Counted from the stretch's first letter, positions 9,191-20,129 are shown. The stretch is DNA of 64,000 bases from an uncultured Roseobacter sp. (GCF_947499265.1 NZ_CANMNK010000007.1:310001-374000); one strand, 5' to 3'. The notes: a model not told the origin generated them from the sequence alone. Made by a program: numbers and translations.

Positions 9191-11494
9191 ATGGCCGACG
9201 ATATAGACACTCCCGACATGCCCCCCGCTGACCTGTCCGAACCTTTGCGTCGGGCCTTGGGCGAGCGTTATCTGACCTATGCGCTCAGCACGATCATGCA
9301 CCGGGCATTGCCCGATGCGCGTGACGGGCTGAAGCCGGTGCACCGCCGGATCCTTTACGCCATGCGTGAATTGCGACTGACCTCAACCGGCGGGTTTCGG
9401 AAATCAGCCAAGATTTCCGGCGATGTCATGGGCAACTACCACCCGCATGGGGATGCGGCGATCTATGACGCGATGGCGCGGCTGGCGCAGGATTTCAACG
9501 TGCGCTACCCGCTGGTCGATGGTCAGGGTAATTTTGGCAATATTGACGGCGATAACCCGGCCGCCAGCCGCTATACCGAGGCGCGGATGACCGCCGTGGC
9601 CGAGGCCATGCTCGAAGGGTTGAACGAGAACGCCGTCGATTTCCGGGAAAACTATGATGGCACGCTGACAGAGCCTGCCGTGCTGCCCGCGCAGTTCCCG
9701 AACCTGCTGGCCAATGGCTCCAGTGGGATCGCGGTGGGGATGGCCACGAACATTCCCCCCCATAACATCGCAGAGCTCTGTGACGCCTGCATTCACCTGA
9801 TCAAAACGCCGGATGCGCGCGATGATACCCTGCTGAACTACGTCCCCGGGCCGGATTTTCCGACCGGCGGGGTGATCGTTGAACCGCCTGAGAATATCGC
9901 CACGGCCTACCGGACCGGGCGCGGGTCGTTCCGGTTGCGGTGTCGCTGGGAGGTTGAGGACCTGGGGCGCGGGCAGTGGCAGATCGTGGTCACGGAAATC
10001 CCGTATCAGGTGCAGAAATCCAAGCTGATCGAGAAAATCGCCGAGTTGATCCAGACCAAGAAAATCCCGATCCTTGGCGATGTGCGCGACGAATCTGCGG
10101 ATGACGTGCGGATGATCATCGAACCGCGCTCACGGTCGGTCGATCCAGAAGTCCTGATGGGCATGCTCTTTCGGAACTGCGATCTGGAAGTGCGGTTTTC
10201 ACTGAACATGAACGTGCTGATCGATGGGCTGACGCCTAAGGTCTGCTCAATGAAGGAGGTGCTGCGCGCCTTCCTTGATCACCGCCAGGAGGTTCTGATC
10301 CGCCGGTCGACGCACCGGTTGGAAAAAATCGATCATCGGCTCGAAGTGCTGGAAGGCTTCATCGTTGCGTTCCTGAACCTCGACCGGGTGATCGATATCA
10401 TTCGCTATGACGAAGACCCCAAGGCCGCGCTGATGCGTGAGGATTGGGGAAAATCGCATGTGCGGGCGATGGACGAGGCGGATTATGTCTCACCGCCGCC
10501 CGGAGAGGGCGAGCTGAGCGAGGTGCAGGCCGAAGCCATCCTCAATATGCGGTTGCGGTCCTTGCGGCGCCTGGAGGAAATGGAACTGCTGCGCGAGCAA
10601 TCCGACTTGATGGAAGAACGCGCGGGCCTTGAGGATCTGCTTGAGAACCCACAACTGCAGTGGGACAGCATCACCGCGCAACTGCGCGAGACTAAAAAAC
10701 AGTTCGGCAAGGAGTACGAGGGCGGCGCGCGGCGCACCACATTTGCCGAAGGGGCGGTGATCGAAGAGGTGCCGATTGAGGCCATGATCGACCGCGAGCC
10801 GATCACTGTGGTCTGCTCACAAATGGGCTGGGTCCGGGCGATGACTGGCCACATTGACCTGACCCGTGAGTTGAAATTCAAGGACGGGGATGGCCCGCGG
10901 TTCATCTTCCACGCCGAGACCACGGATCGTCTGTTGGTCTTTGGCTCGAATGGCCGTTTCTATACGGTGTCTGCCGCCAACCTGCCCGGCGGGCGCGGGA
11001 TGGGGGAGCCGCTGCGGCTGATGGTGGATCTGCCGAACGAAGCGGAGATTGTCACCATCCTGACCCATCAGGCCGGTCGGAAGCTTTTGGTCGCGTCAAA
11101 TGCCGGGGATGGGTTCATCGTGCCCGAAGATGACGTGGTGGCGCAAACACGGTCCGGTAAACAGGTGCTGAACGTGCGCGGCGACACCCGCGCGCTGGTG
11201 TGCAAACCGGTTCAGGGCGATAGCATTGCGGTGGTCGGTGAGAACCGCAAGGTACTGGTTTTCGACCTTGATGAGCTGCCGGAAATGGGCCGGGGTAAGG
11301 GCGTACGGTTGCAGAAGTACAAGGACGGCGGGCTGTGTGATGCAACGACATTTGCCCGTACGGACGGTCTCAGTTGGCTGGATCCAGCCGGGCGCACGCG
11401 GACTGAAACGGAACTGGCGGAATGGACCGGCAAACGCGCCAGTGCAGGCCGCATGGCCCCACGCGGTTTCCCGCGGGACAATAAATTCACCTGA
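9191..11494 (+). CDS. parC: DNA topoisomerase IV subunit A
   Basis: The product is 767 residues from the ATG at 9191; earlier in-frame sequence does not resemble the family. The breakage-reunion domain is clear: [15 protein letters not shown], then [15 protein letters not shown] (from residue 81), and the catalytic Tyr128 in ASRYTEA. The position matching the quinolone-contacting Ser of GyrA/ParC is Ala89. The shorter C-terminal domain, without the GyrA-box of gyrase, supports ParC over GyrA. parE is not in the window. It decatenates replicated chromosomes with ParE. Confidence 0.94.
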   Translation: MADDIDTPDMPPADLSEPLRRALGERYLTYALSTIMHRALPDARDGLKPVHRRILYAMRELRLTSTGGFRKSAKISGDVMGNYHPHGDAAIYDAMARLAQDFNVRYPLVDGQGNFGNIDGDNPAASRYTEARMTAVAEAMLEGLNENAVDFRENYDGTLTEPAVLPAQFPNLLANGSSGIAVGMATNIPPHNIAELCDACIHLIKTPDARDDTLLNYVPGPDFPTGGVIVEPPENIATAYRTGRGSFRLRCRWEVEDLGRGQWQIVVTEIPYQVQKSKLIEKIAELIQTKKIPILGDVRDESADDVRMIIEPRSRSVDPEVLMGMLFRNCDLEVRFSLNMNVLIDGLTPKVCSMKEVLRAFLDHRQEVLIRRSTHRLEKIDHRLEVLEGFIVAFLNLDRVIDIIRYDEDPKAALMREDWGKSHVRAMDEADYVSPPPGEGELSEVQAEAILNMRLRSLRRLEEMELLREQSDLMEERAGLEDLLENPQLQWDSITAQLRETKKQFGKEYEGGARRTTFAEGAVIEEVPIEAMIDREPITVVCSQMGWVRAMTGHIDLTRELKFKDGDGPRFIFHAETTDRLLVFGSNGRFYTVSAANLPGGRGMGEPLRLMVDLPNEAEIVTILTHQAGRKLLVASNAGDGFIVPEDDVVAQTRSGKQVLNVRGDTRALVCKPVQGDSIAVVGENRKVLVFDLDELPEMGRGKGVRLQKYKDGGLCDATTFARTDGLSWLDPAGRTRTETELAEWTGKRASAGRMAPRGFPRDNKFT

Positions 11495-11510
11495 CACCCC
11501 CAACAGGCTA

Positions 11511-12881
11511 TCAGACGGGTTCCGCCATCAACCACACACCGCCTTCCGGGCGCAGCGTCAGGATCATCACCGGCTTGGGATCGCGCCCTTTTACGGGCGA
11601 AAACCGGAAACGGCCCAGCAAGGTGGCCAGAATGATCACCGCTTCTTGTAGCGCGAAAGATGCACCAATGCAGATGCGGGGCCCATCGCCAAACGGCAAG
11701 TAGGCGTAGCGATCAATCGACTTGCGATCCGCGAAACGGTCAGGGTCAAACTGATCCGGGTTGTCCCAGAGCCTCTGGTGCCGTCCCAGGGCATAGATCG
11801 GGATCATCACCGTATCGCCCGCTTGAATATCCGCTCCGCCCAGATCAGCGGCTTTCTGGGCTGTGCGCGACACAATTCCGGCGGGTGGATAGAGCCGCAG
11901 CGCCTCTTCGATGATTTGCCGTACAAACACCAGCTTGTCGACGTCGTCCCCCGTGGCGGCGCGACTACCCAGGACATCCTGCACTTCGGCGCGGGCACGC
12001 TCCTGTACCGATGGGTCGAAGGCGCAGAGGTAAAGCGACCACGCCAGGGTCAGCGCCGTTGTCTCATGGCCCGCGACAATGAAGGTCAGCAGGTTGTCGC
12101 GAAGTTCGTCGATGGTCATGCGGCGTTTGGTTTTTGGGTCCTGACCCTCAAGCAACAGGTCCAGAAAGTCCGGAATAGGGCCGGGGCCACGGGCGGCGCG
12201 GGCCTCAATCGCTTTGTTCGCATCCGCCTTCATATCGCTCATCGCGGCGGTTGAGACCATGCGCCCGGGCCGGGGCACCCAGTCAGGGGCGCCCAACACA
12301 TCCAGCAAGGAGACCCGCCCGGCCTCGGCAATATAGGCATCAATCGCGCGGTGCACCGCCGCTTGATCGAAACTGCCGTCGCCGCTGAATGTCACCTCGG
12401 ATATCACGTCAAATGTTGCTGTGGTCATCTCGTCCAGCAGATTGACGGCCCGCGCACCAGCCTGTCCGATGCGGTCGGCGCTGCGTTCCGCGGCCGCGGT
12501 CATGATCGGGGCGAGGTTGCGCACATTGCGGTGGGAAAAGGCGGGTGCTGCGGTGCGCCTTTGCCACCGCCAATGTGCGCCCTCCGCAATGATGAGCGAG
12601 TCGCCCACCGCCGGGCGTAGAAGGTTCTTGGTCACAATCGATTTGGGATAGTCTTCCACCCTATCCAACAGCATCTGGCGGATGGCGGTGGGGTCCATGA
12701 TCATGTGCCAGCGTCTGGCGGTTCGGCCCGAAACAACGGGTTCTTGCGTCGCGACCTCGGGGATGATGCTCAGTATGTTTTCCCGCATTAGCTGGAAGCT
12801 GCGCAGCACCCCTTGCGGTTCGCGTACCAAAGCGACGCGCACCGGCAGGTTTGGTTCAATGATCGCGCGATTATGGGTCAT
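11511..12881 (-). CDS. Cytochrome P450
   Basis: This is a soluble bacterial P450 of about 456 residues. The diagnostic motifs are in order: I-helix AGHETTA, ExxR in EEALRLYPP, the FDPDRF meander, and the heme loop FGDGPRICIG with the proximal Cys. There is no N-terminal anchor. The ATG at 12881 has AGGG five bases upstream; an ATG at 12893 is also in frame. Its stop lies 17 bases from the convergent parC stop. No ferredoxin or reductase is adjacent, so the redox partner and substrate cannot be told. The ExxR-LYPP and late heme-loop layout resembles the CYP102/CYP4-like class. Confidence 0.9.
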   Translation of the reverse strand: MTHNRAIIEPNLPVRVALVREPQGVLRSFQLMRENILSIIPEVATQEPVVSGRTARRWHMIMDPTAIRQMLLDRVEDYPKSIVTKNLLRPAVGDSLIIAEGAHWRWQRRTAAPAFSHRNVRNLAPIMTAAAERSADRIGQAGARAVNLLDEMTTATFDVISEVTFSGDGSFDQAAVHRAIDAYIAEAGRVSLLDVLGAPDWVPRPGRMVSTAAMSDMKADANKAIEARAARGPGPIPDFLDLLLEGQDPKTKRRMTIDELRDNLLTFIVAGHETTALTLAWSLYLCAFDPSVQERARAEVQDVLGSRAATGDDVDKLVFVRQIIEEALRLYPPAGIVSRTAQKAADLGGADIQAGDTVMIPIYALGRHQRLWDNPDQFDPDRFADRKSIDRYAYLPFGDGPRICIGASFALQEAVIILATLLGRFRFSPVKGRDPKPVMILTLRPEGGVWLMAEPV

Positions 12882-13009
12882 CAGGGCCCTCATTTGCTGA
12901 CCGATAATCTAGCGCGACCTGCGCGCGCTTCCACCAATGACACGCGGGATGGATTGCGCGACAAGGGCGCTTCGGCTAGGCAGAGGGTCAAGAAAAGAAA
13001 AGGTGCAGT

Positions 13010-13630
13010 ATGCTCAGGCAAATCATTGTTCTTGCAGGCGCGTTCGGGCTGGTGGCATGCACGGGCGCGAAAGATCTGAATGAACCGCCTGTACCGTTGG
13101 GCAACTTCAGCCTCGGGCACAATGTCGTTGTCGCCCCGAAGGTCGAGACCACGGCGACCGTGAGCCGCGAAGTGACCAAGGAGGAGCTGACCGATGCCGT
13201 CAAGCTTGCCATTGCAGAGCGGTTTGACCGCTACGACGGGTCCAAGGACTATCATTTCGGCGTGAGCGTCGAGGGCTATGTACTGGCCAAACCCGGCGTG
13301 CCGGTGGTGCTGGCCCCGAAATCCGGCATGATCCTGCGTGTAACGGTCTGGGATGATGCCCTGGGTAAAAAGCTGAACGAGGAACCCGAGCAACTGACCG
13401 TGCTCGAGACGCTCGATGGCGACAGCATCATTGGCACAGGCTGGACCCAGACCAAGGAGACCCAGCTGCGCAACCTGTCGCGCAATGCCGCACAGGCCAT
13501 CGAAAACTTCATCGTGAAGAAGAACGCCGAAGAAGGTTGGTTCATGGATGCAGCGCTGGACGGCGCGGCCCAGAGTGACGCCTCAGCAGACGGACAGAGC
13601 CTGCCATCTGACGCCACCCTGGCGGAATGA
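13010..13630 (+). CDS. Putative outer-membrane lipoprotein, unknown function
   Basis: The 206-residue protein opens with a short signal peptide ending in a lipobox LVAC (Cys17), so it is probably a periplasm-facing lipoprotein. The mature part alternates charged and hydrophobic residues (KEELTDAVKLAIAERFDRYD, then VEGYVLAKPGVPVVLAPK) without a motif I recognise. The C-terminus is Ala/Ser/Asp-rich and probably disordered. AAGGTGCAGT lies upstream of the ATG. It is divergent from the P450 and about 110 bases before tuf copy 1. Confidence 0.75.
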   Translation: MLRQIIVLAGAFGLVACTGAKDLNEPPVPLGNFSLGHNVVVAPKVETTATVSREVTKEELTDAVKLAIAERFDRYDGSKDYHFGVSVEGYVLAKPGVPVVLAPKSGMILRVTVWDDALGKKLNEEPEQLTVLETLDGDSIIGTGWTQTKETQLRNLSRNAAQAIENFIVKKNAEEGWFMDAALDGAAQSDASADGQSLPSDATLAE

Positions 13631-13651
13631 CCGGCCCATTGCAGGTCGTGC

Positions 13652-13680
13652 TTGATTTTCTGCGCTGATCACAATACATC
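13652..13680 (+). promoter_or_regulatory. Possible promoter of tuf copy 1
   Basis: TTGATT (13652-13657), a 17-base spacer and TACATC (13675-13680) are followed by a GC-rich stretch GCGCGCC. The spacing is ideal and the -35 is good, but the -10 is weak. It lies about 60 bases before the tuf ATG. Confidence 0.4.
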
Positions 13681-13742
13681 GCGCGCCATATGAAAGACCG
13701 GGTCGCTTATGACCCCTTGCAAGCAAAAGGGCGCCTCTCACC

Positions 13743-14918
<1,176 letters not shown>

Positions 14919-14970
14919 GCGTTGACGCGCCGCACTGCGGCGCGCGTGCTGAACTCGTGACTATCAAAGA

Positions 14971-15005
14971 AAAGAGCCACCAGCAGACCGGTGGCTCTTT
15001 TTTTG
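14971..15005 (+). terminator. Intrinsic terminator after tuf copy 1
   Basis: A perfect 11-bp stem, AAAGAGCCACC (14971-14981) with GGTGGCTCTTT (14990-15000), encloses an 8-base loop and runs into TTTT. It begins about 50 bases after the tuf stop and separates tuf from trpT-secE-nusG. Confidence 0.92.
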
Positions 15006-15073
15006 TGCTGCGGCTTCCGAGGTCAAGCGCAACACCGGGTCCTTAAGAGGTTCAGCAAAAGGGACCCGTCACC

Positions 15074-15223
15074 TCAATAGCGCGCGACGCGCGGCGCCGA
15101 CATGAACTGGACGGAATCGCCGACCGAGGCGGCGTTGCCGGTCAGGGGGTAATGGTTCTGGCCGGCGCATCCGGCGAGGATGATGGCGGATCCTGCGATG
15201 AATGAGATGAATTTCATGTGCAT
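15074..15223 (-). CDS. Small lipoprotein (49 residues)
   Basis: The chosen ATG at 15223 has AAGGA eight bases upstream; a second ATG two codons later is too far from it. The product is a 49-residue peptide with a signal sequence (MKFISFIAGSAIILAGC) and lipobox LAGC, leaving a mature lipopeptide of about 31 residues (opening CAGQNHYPLTG). It resembles the very short entericidin-like or uncharacterised lipoproteins common in Rhodobacteraceae. It is convergent with the tuf terminator and divergent from the acetyltransferase. Function unknown. Confidence 0.6.
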   Translation of the reverse strand: MHMKFISFIAGSAIILAGCAGQNHYPLTGNAASVGDSVQFMSAPRVARY

Positions 15224-15451
15224 GTCGTCGTTCCTTGCAATCGCCGGAAAATATGAACCGGCTCGTATCAAAATGGTCTTTGGTGGTTTGCGGCGCGAAA
15301 TTGCGCGGCATGAAACCTGATTAGGCGCCGGGTGTCGCAACGTCAGTGAACAGGATCACACCCTATTAACTTTTTGGTTGGGAAGCCGCATTTTCTTTGT
15401 CAGCTGTTTCTGTACAAGGGCCACATCAGGCATCTGTGCGGAGATAGCTTC

Positions 15452-16030
15452 ATGACTTTTCCATCCCCTGACACGGTGCACCCGGTCACTTTGCCGGATG
15501 GGTCCGCGCTGCCCAACAACGTGTTTCTGAAAGCGGTGATCGATCATCCGCGGATCGAGGTGGGCGATTACACTTATGCCAATGACTTTGATCCTCCGGC
15601 GGACCCTGCGGGCTGGGCAGGGCGGATCGCGCCCTATCTGTTTCCCCCGTCCAGCGACAGACTCATCATCGGCAAGTTCGGGCAGTTTGCGCATGGGGTG
15701 CGTTTCATCACACACAGCGCCAACCATGATATGCGCGGGTTTTCGACTTTTCCTTTCGCCATTCATGATCCCGACCGTTTCATGGCCTACCCGGCTTCAC
15801 TGCCAAAAGGGAACGACACGGTTGTCGGTCACGACGTCTGGATTGGCGCAGATGCGCGGATCCTGCCCGGGGCGCAAATCGGGTCCGGTGTCATCATCGG
15901 TACCGGTGCCGTTGTCGGCGGGACAGTCCCGGATTACAGCGTGGTCGTCGGCAACCCCGGCCGGGTCATCCGGCGTCGTTTTGAACCCGAGATAATCACC
16001 CGGTTGATGGCGATCGCTTGGTGGGACTAG
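15452..16030 (+). CDS. CatB-like hexapeptide-repeat acetyltransferase, cut by an amber codon
   Basis: The product is 192 residues of the xenobiotic (Vat/CatB-like) O-acetyltransferase family. The left-handed beta-helix is seen in GKFGQFAHGVRF, HDVWIGADARILPGAQIGSG and GTGAVVGGTVPDYSVVVGNP. The start ATG has CGGAG about 8 bases upstream. The reading ends at TAG 16028-16030 just after AIAWWD. The family normally continues WWxWP, and the bases after the TAG translate in frame as PIEKILAHEALIT and on to a second stop at 16100. The stop therefore looks like a TGG-to-TAG change that removes 24 residues. Activity of the truncated protein is uncertain. Confidence 0.8.
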   Translation: MTFPSPDTVHPVTLPDGSALPNNVFLKAVIDHPRIEVGDYTYANDFDPPADPAGWAGRIAPYLFPPSSDRLIIGKFGQFAHGVRFITHSANHDMRGFSTFPFAIHDPDRFMAYPASLPKGNDTVVGHDVWIGADARILPGAQIGSGVIIGTGAVVGGTVPDYSVVVGNPGRVIRRRFEPEIITRLMAIAWWD

Positions 16031-16102
16031 CCCATCGAAAAGATCCTGGCGCATGAGGCGCTGATCACCGGGGCGGATATCGACGCGCTGGAAGCGCTTT
16101 AG
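16031..16102 (+). pseudogene. Severed 3' end of the acetyltransferase gene
   Basis: These 23 codons and a TAG continue the acetyltransferase frame beyond the amber codon at 16028-16030. They read PIEKILAHEALIT, then GADIDALEAL, which matches the C-terminal helix expected in CatB/Vat acetyltransferases. No start codon or ribosome site is present, so this is remnant coding sequence, expressed only by read-through. Confidence 0.7.
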
Positions 16103-16187
16103 ATCAGGTTGCCCTTTCTTTTTCGGTCTCGGAGGCGCGATCCCTCTTGAACCCTGCGGCTTTTCCGACTAGGCCAGCAACCGGCAT

Positions 16188-16263
16188 AGGGGTTTAGCTC
16201 AGTTGGTAGAGCATCGGTCTCCAAAACCGAGGGTCGTGGGTTCGAGTCCCTCAGCCCCTGCCA
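16188..16263 (+). tRNA. trpT: tRNA-Trp (anticodon CCA)
   Basis: The 76-base gene folds as a cloverleaf. Acceptor AGGGGTT pairs with AGCCCCT, the D-arm is AGCTCAGTTGGTAGAGC, the anticodon arm presents CCA at 16221-16223, and the T-arm holds GTTCGAGTC. The 3' CCA is encoded (16261-16263). Position before secE-nusG is conserved in many proteobacteria. The anticodon is wild type and would not read the amber codon in the neighbouring acetyltransferase. Confidence 0.97.
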
Positions 16264-16364
16264 GCCTTTCCGCCACATCTACGCCATGTTTCTGCCACTG
16301 AAACGCCCGACTCATCCCTTACAAATGCCGTGTTGGGGATGGGGCCGGACGATTGGGTGAAGAA

Positions 16365-16994
16365 ATGGGAAACACACAGGACGTTGACGCGGACATTGTT
16401 GCCATTCGCGCACTACTGGCTGACGAGGTCGTGCCAAAGAACACACCAAAGGAATTCAACCGGCTGAAGACATTGCCGACACAGTCACGGGCAGAGACCG
16501 CGAGGCGCGATGTTGAGAAACCTACCGCGGTCAAAGCCGCCACGCCGCGCACCGTCAGGAAGCCGGTACTACGGCCTGTTCTGTTTCGGCTGCTGCGCCG
16601 CGTCAGAGCATATCGGCCAAATACAAAATCTGTTCTATGGACCAGCCTGATCCTGATGTTGTTGCTCCAGCCTGTGCTTGTTTTTGGCACTCTATTGTTG
16701 GGCGCCGTCCTCTTTCTGAGCGGGTATCTCATAATGGGTAGCGATCGATTTTGGCGCCGACTTCTCGAAGTCTTTGCGGTTTTTGCGCGTTGGTGCCCCG
16801 GGCCTGCAAGACGGTTTCGCGTGGGGTGCCGGATTGCCGCGCGCAAGTGGGATGCCTGTCTGAACCGCTTGCCGGGACGCTGGACAGATGGGTTTCGCGC
16901 GCCAGACCTGCGCCAGATTGCCCGTGCCGACAAATTGCATGCAGAGGTCATGGGGGATCGCCTGAGCCGGTTGCGCGATGAAGGTACCACATAA
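16365..16994 (+). CDS. Hypothetical membrane protein between trpT and secE
   Basis: The protein has about 209 residues from the ATG at 16365; a TTG four codons earlier is possible. The N-terminal 80 residues are hydrophilic and basic. A hydrophobic hairpin or pair of helices follows (WTSLILMLLLQPVLVFGTLL and GAVLFLSGYLIMG), then a basic, Arg-rich C-terminal half. I do not recognise a family. The ribosome site is weak (GAAGAA). Its place between trpT and secE suggests nothing specific about its role. Confidence 0.6.
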   Translation: MGNTQDVDADIVAIRALLADEVVPKNTPKEFNRLKTLPTQSRAETARRDVEKPTAVKAATPRTVRKPVLRPVLFRLLRRVRAYRPNTKSVLWTSLILMLLLQPVLVFGTLLLGAVLFLSGYLIMGSDRFWRRLLEVFAVFARWCPGPARRFRVGCRIAARKWDACLNRLPGRWTDGFRAPDLRQIARADKLHAEVMGDRLSRLRDEGTT

Positions 16995-17080
16995 CACGTC
17001 TTCCGTGCCTGCATGCATGCCCTTGAATTCCGGCACTGGCCTCGCTATGTCGCCATCATCGATAGTGCAGGAAGATGATC

Positions 17081-17278
17081 ATGGCCACGACCAACCCGCT
17101 CCAGTTTATTCAGCAGGTCCGCGCAGAAGTCGCCAAAGTTGTTTGGCCGACGCGGCGCGAGGTGATGTTGACCACCGTGATGGTGTTTATCCTGGCGGCG
17201 CTCACAGCGATTTTCTTTGCGACTGTTGATATCATCATCCGGGGCGGGCTTCAGGCGGTTCTGAATATGTTCGGCTGA
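17081..17278 (+). CDS. secE: Preprotein translocase subunit SecE
   Basis: This 65-residue SecE is the short, single-membrane-helix form typical of alphaproteobacteria. The amphipathic segment FIQQVRAEVAKVVWPTRREV, with the conserved VxWPTRxE, precedes the membrane helix TTVMVFILAALTAIFFATVD. AGGAAG ends six bases before the ATG at 17081, which favours it over the ATG at 17075. It clamps SecY in the SecYEG channel. nusG follows after 208 bases, a longer gap than usual, which holds a small GTGCGG/CCGCAC hairpin at 17331-17348. Confidence 0.95.
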   Translation: MATTNPLQFIQQVRAEVAKVVWPTRREVMLTTVMVFILAALTAIFFATVDIIIRGGLQAVLNMFG

Positions 17279-17486
17279 GGCTGAACGAACCGGTTCAAAA
17301 AACGCACCAAACCCCTTGAAACATTTGGCCGTGCGGAGTATGCCGCACACCTGACCAGAAACAGGGCGTGCGGCGATTCGAGTTGCGCGCCGATTTTTTG
17401 TTTAAAGTCAGCGGGCTAAGTGTCTGAAAGATAGTGAAATTTACGGCGTTGAGCAGGCGTCGGACGAGACAGGGACCTAAGATCAG

Positions 17487-18020
17487 ATGGCAAAACGGTG
17501 GTATTCGGTGAGTGTGCTGTCGAACTTCGAAAAGAAGATCGCAGAACAAATCCGTACATCCGTGGCTGAACAGGGCCTGGAAGATCAGATCGACGAAGTG
17601 CTGGTGCCGACCGAAGAAGTGATCGAAGTGCGCCGCGGCAAGAAGGTGACAACCGAGCGTCGGTTCATGCCAGGCTACGTTCTGGTGCACATGGAAATGT
17701 CCGACGGCGGGTACCACCTGATCAACTCCATCAACCGGGTGACCGGCTTTCTGGGCCCGCAAGGCCGCCCGATGCCGATGCGCGATGCCGAAGTGAACGC
17801 CATCCTGAACCGTGTTCAGGAAGGCGAAGAGGCGCCACGGACGCTCATTCACTTTGAAGTGGGTGAAAAAGTTAAAGTGGCCGATGGCCCGTTCGAAGAT
17901 TTCGACGGCATGGTCGAGGAAGTGGATGACGAAAACCAACGCCTGAAGGTGACGGTATCGATCTTTGGCCGGGAGACCCCGGTCGAACTGGAATACACGC
18001 AGGTCAACAAACAGACCTGA
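17487..18020 (+). CDS. nusG: Transcription termination/antitermination factor NusG
   Basis: The product is 177 residues, the usual length. The NGN domain opens with [20 protein letters not shown] and contains the [14 protein letters not shown] core. The C-terminal KOW domain starts near [19 protein letters not shown]. NusG binds RNA polymerase through the NGN domain and Rho or S10 through KOW. It lies between secE and rplK. An imperfect hairpin (GTCGCA-CCTGC with GCAGG-TGCGAC, 18028-18053) without a U-tract follows the stop. Confidence 0.97.
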   Translation: MAKRWYSVSVLSNFEKKIAEQIRTSVAEQGLEDQIDEVLVPTEEVIEVRRGKKVTTERRFMPGYVLVHMEMSDGGYHLINSINRVTGFLGPQGRPMPMRDAEVNAILNRVQEGEEAPRTLIHFEVGEKVKVADGPFEDFDGMVEEVDDENQRLKVTVSIFGRETPVELEYTQVNKQT

Positions 18021-18178
18021 GGTGCCCGTCGCATCCTGCATGGCAGGTGCGACGCTCAAAGCGTGGGAGGCGAGGGTGCCGCGGCATCCAGACCGGACCA
18101 CGACAACAATCGCGATCATGGGATTGCGTATGAACCCGAACCGGCGCGCCGGGGTGGGGTTGGAAAAGGAGAAGGCCA

Positions 18179-18604
18179 ATGGCCAAGAAACTTGTTGGCA
18201 GCATGAAGCTGCAGGTGCCTGCGGGTCAGGCGAACCCGTCCCCACCGGTGGGTCCGGCGCTGGGTCAGCGCGGCATCAACATCATGGAATTCTGCAAGGC
18301 GTTTAACGCCAAGACCGCAGACATGGAGCCAGGTGCGCCATGCCCGACCGTGATCACATACTATCAGGACAAATCCTTCACCATGGATATCAAGACGCCG
18401 CCTGCGTCCTATTATCTGAAGAAGGCGGCCAAGGTAAAATCCGGTGCAAACAACCCCAGCCGCGAAATGGTTGGCTCCGTGAGCTCCAAGCAGGTGCGCG
18501 AAATCGCCGAAGCGAAAATGAAAGATCTCAACGCCAATTCTATCGAAGCGGCCATGCAGATCATCCTGGGCTCCGCCCGCTCCATGGGCATCGAGGTGAA
18601 GTAA
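18179..18604 (+). CDS. rplK: 50S ribosomal protein L11
   Basis: The 141-residue protein has the family opening ([20 protein letters not shown]) and the [19 protein letters not shown] block. The C-terminal domain contacts the 23S GTPase-associated RNA. L11 is needed for RelA-dependent stringent signalling. AGGAG lies seven bases before the ATG. It is the first gene of rplK-rplA, with one base between its stop and the rplA start. Confidence 0.98.
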   Translation: MAKKLVGSMKLQVPAGQANPSPPVGPALGQRGINIMEFCKAFNAKTADMEPGAPCPTVITYYQDKSFTMDIKTPPASYYLKKAAKVKSGANNPSREMVGSVSSKQVREIAEAKMKDLNANSIEAAMQIILGSARSMGIEVK

Positions 18605-18605
18605 G

Positions 18606-19304
18606 ATGGCAAAACTCGGTAAAAGAACCCGCGCCGCACGTGAAGCCTTTGCTGGCAAAGATGATGTGACTGTTGAAGAGGCGGTTGCGCTGATCAAGGG
18701 CAATTCAAAGGTGAAATTCGACGAAACCGTCGAGATCGCCATGAACCTGGGCGTTGACCCGCGCCACGCCGACCAGATGGTCCGCGGTGTGGTCGGCCTG
18801 CCGAATGGCACCGGCAAATCAGTCCGCGTTGCTGTTTTTGCACGTGGTCCGAAAGCGGAAGAAGCTGAAAAGGCCGGTGCGGACATCGTGGGTGCCGAAG
18901 ACCTGATGGAAACCGTGCAAAGCGGCAAGATCGAATTTGATCGCTGCATTGCGACCCCGGATATGATGCCGATCGTAGGCCGTCTGGGTAAGGTCCTTGG
19001 CCCCCGCAACCTGATGCCGAATCCCAAGGTCGGCACCGTGACCATGGACGTCGAAGCCGCTGTGAAAGCAGCAAAAGGCGGCGAAGTTCAGTTCAAGGCG
19101 GAAAAAGGCGGTGTTGTGCACGCCGGTGTCGGCAAAATCAGCTTCGACGAAGCCAAGCTGGTCGAAAACATCCGCGCCTTTGTCGGTGCCGTGTCCAAGG
19201 CGAAGCCAACGGGCTCCAAGGGCACATACATGAAAAAAATCGCGCTGAGCTCGACCATGGGCCCTGGCGTTTCGGTCTCCGTCGACAACGCGGTCACCGA
19301 ATAA
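18606..19304 (+). CDS. rplA: 50S ribosomal protein L1
   Basis: This 232-residue L1 has the conserved RNA-binding core ([20 protein letters not shown]) and the [14 protein letters not shown] signature. L1 forms the mobile stalk at the E site and in many bacteria represses the rplK-rplA mRNA by binding a mimic of its rRNA site. The ATG follows the rplK stop by one base, so translation is coupled. A 234-base leader follows before rplJ. Confidence 0.98.
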   Translation: MAKLGKRTRAAREAFAGKDDVTVEEAVALIKGNSKVKFDETVEIAMNLGVDPRHADQMVRGVVGLPNGTGKSVRVAVFARGPKAEEAEKAGADIVGAEDLMETVQSGKIEFDRCIATPDMMPIVGRLGKVLGPRNLMPNPKVGTVTMDVEAAVKAAKGGEVQFKAEKGGVVHAGVGKISFDEAKLVENIRAFVGAVSKAKPTGSKGTYMKKIALSSTMGPGVSVSVDNAVTE

Positions 19305-19538
19305 GAATTTGGCGGGGCGACCCGTCAGATAGGCAAGGCCTTCGGGCCTTGCTTCTGTCCGAGACGGAGGGTGTGGGGCTACTCACATAATTCCTTCCTG
19401 AGATGGGAAACGAGAAAATTCAGCCTATCAAGGCGGTTTTGGTCTCGGGACCCTGAATTGGACCCGAAACGGGATGCAGACCATCGCATTCCTAAACTGA
19501 GCCGGGTGGGGAAACCTGCCCAATTTTGGAGTGAAACT
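19305..19538 (+). promoter_or_regulatory. rplJ leader region with UUCG hairpin
   Basis: The 234 bases between rplA and rplJ carry no gene. An 8-bp stem, GCAAGGCC (19333-19340) with GGCCTTGC (19345-19352), is capped by TTCG. In many bacteria this leader binds the L10-(L12)4 complex for feedback control. I infer the same here from position; I did not identify the kink-turn core. GGAG seven bases before the GTG at 19539 sets the start of rplJ. Confidence 0.45.
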
Positions 19539-20054
19539 GTGGATAGAGCACAAAAAGAACAGCTGGTCGACGAACTCGGCCAGATCTTTGAAAGCTCTGG
19601 CGTCGTTGTGGTAAGCCACTACGCCGGTCTGACAGTTGCTGAAATGCAGGACCTGCGCGCGAAAGCACGTGAAGCGGGTGGGTCTGTGCGTGTTGCCAAA
19701 AACAGGCTCGCCAAGATCGCCCTTGAGGGCAAGCCATGCGCAAGCATTGCTGACCTTCTGTCGGGTATGACCGTTCTGACCTATTCTGAGGATCCTGTGG
19801 CTGCGGCCAAGGTGGCTCAGGACTACGCCAAGGGGAATGACAAATTCGTCATTCTCGGTGGCGCCATGGGTGAGAACGCGTTGGACGTCGCCGGTGTCGA
19901 AGCCGTGTCCAAAATGCCATCGCGCGAGGAGCTTATCTCCACCATCGCGGGCATGTTGGGCGCACCTGCATCGAACATCGCCGGGGCCATTGGCGCACCT
20001 GCAAGCAATATCGCATCCATCTTGTCCACGATTGAGGACAAGGCGGCTGCTTGA
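19539..20054 (+). CDS. rplJ: 50S ribosomal protein L10
   Basis: The protein has 171 residues from the GTG at 19539, the family length and N-terminus ([20 protein letters not shown]). In-frame upstream sequence is leader, not protein. The RNA-binding part includes [24 protein letters not shown]. The C-terminus holds a duplicated hinge motif, [20 protein letters not shown], before the helix that binds L7/L12 dimers. It is followed by rplL after 75 bases. Confidence 0.96.
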   Translation: MDRAQKEQLVDELGQIFESSGVVVVSHYAGLTVAEMQDLRAKAREAGGSVRVAKNRLAKIALEGKPCASIADLLSGMTVLTYSEDPVAAAKVAQDYAKGNDKFVILGGAMGENALDVAGVEAVSKMPSREELISTIAGMLGAPASNIAGAIGAPASNIASILSTIEDKAAA

Positions 20055-20129
20055 AGCACATCGTCAAACTGGCGTCGGGCCCTAAGCGCGACGTTGGAAC
20101 ACACATATCGTTAACGGAAAGAGCTAAAC

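Noticed and set aside
16188-16263. tRNA-Trp as a suppressor of the nearby amber codon or as an integration site
   Set aside because: The anticodon is CCA, not CTA, and no integrase gene or duplicated tRNA end is nearby.
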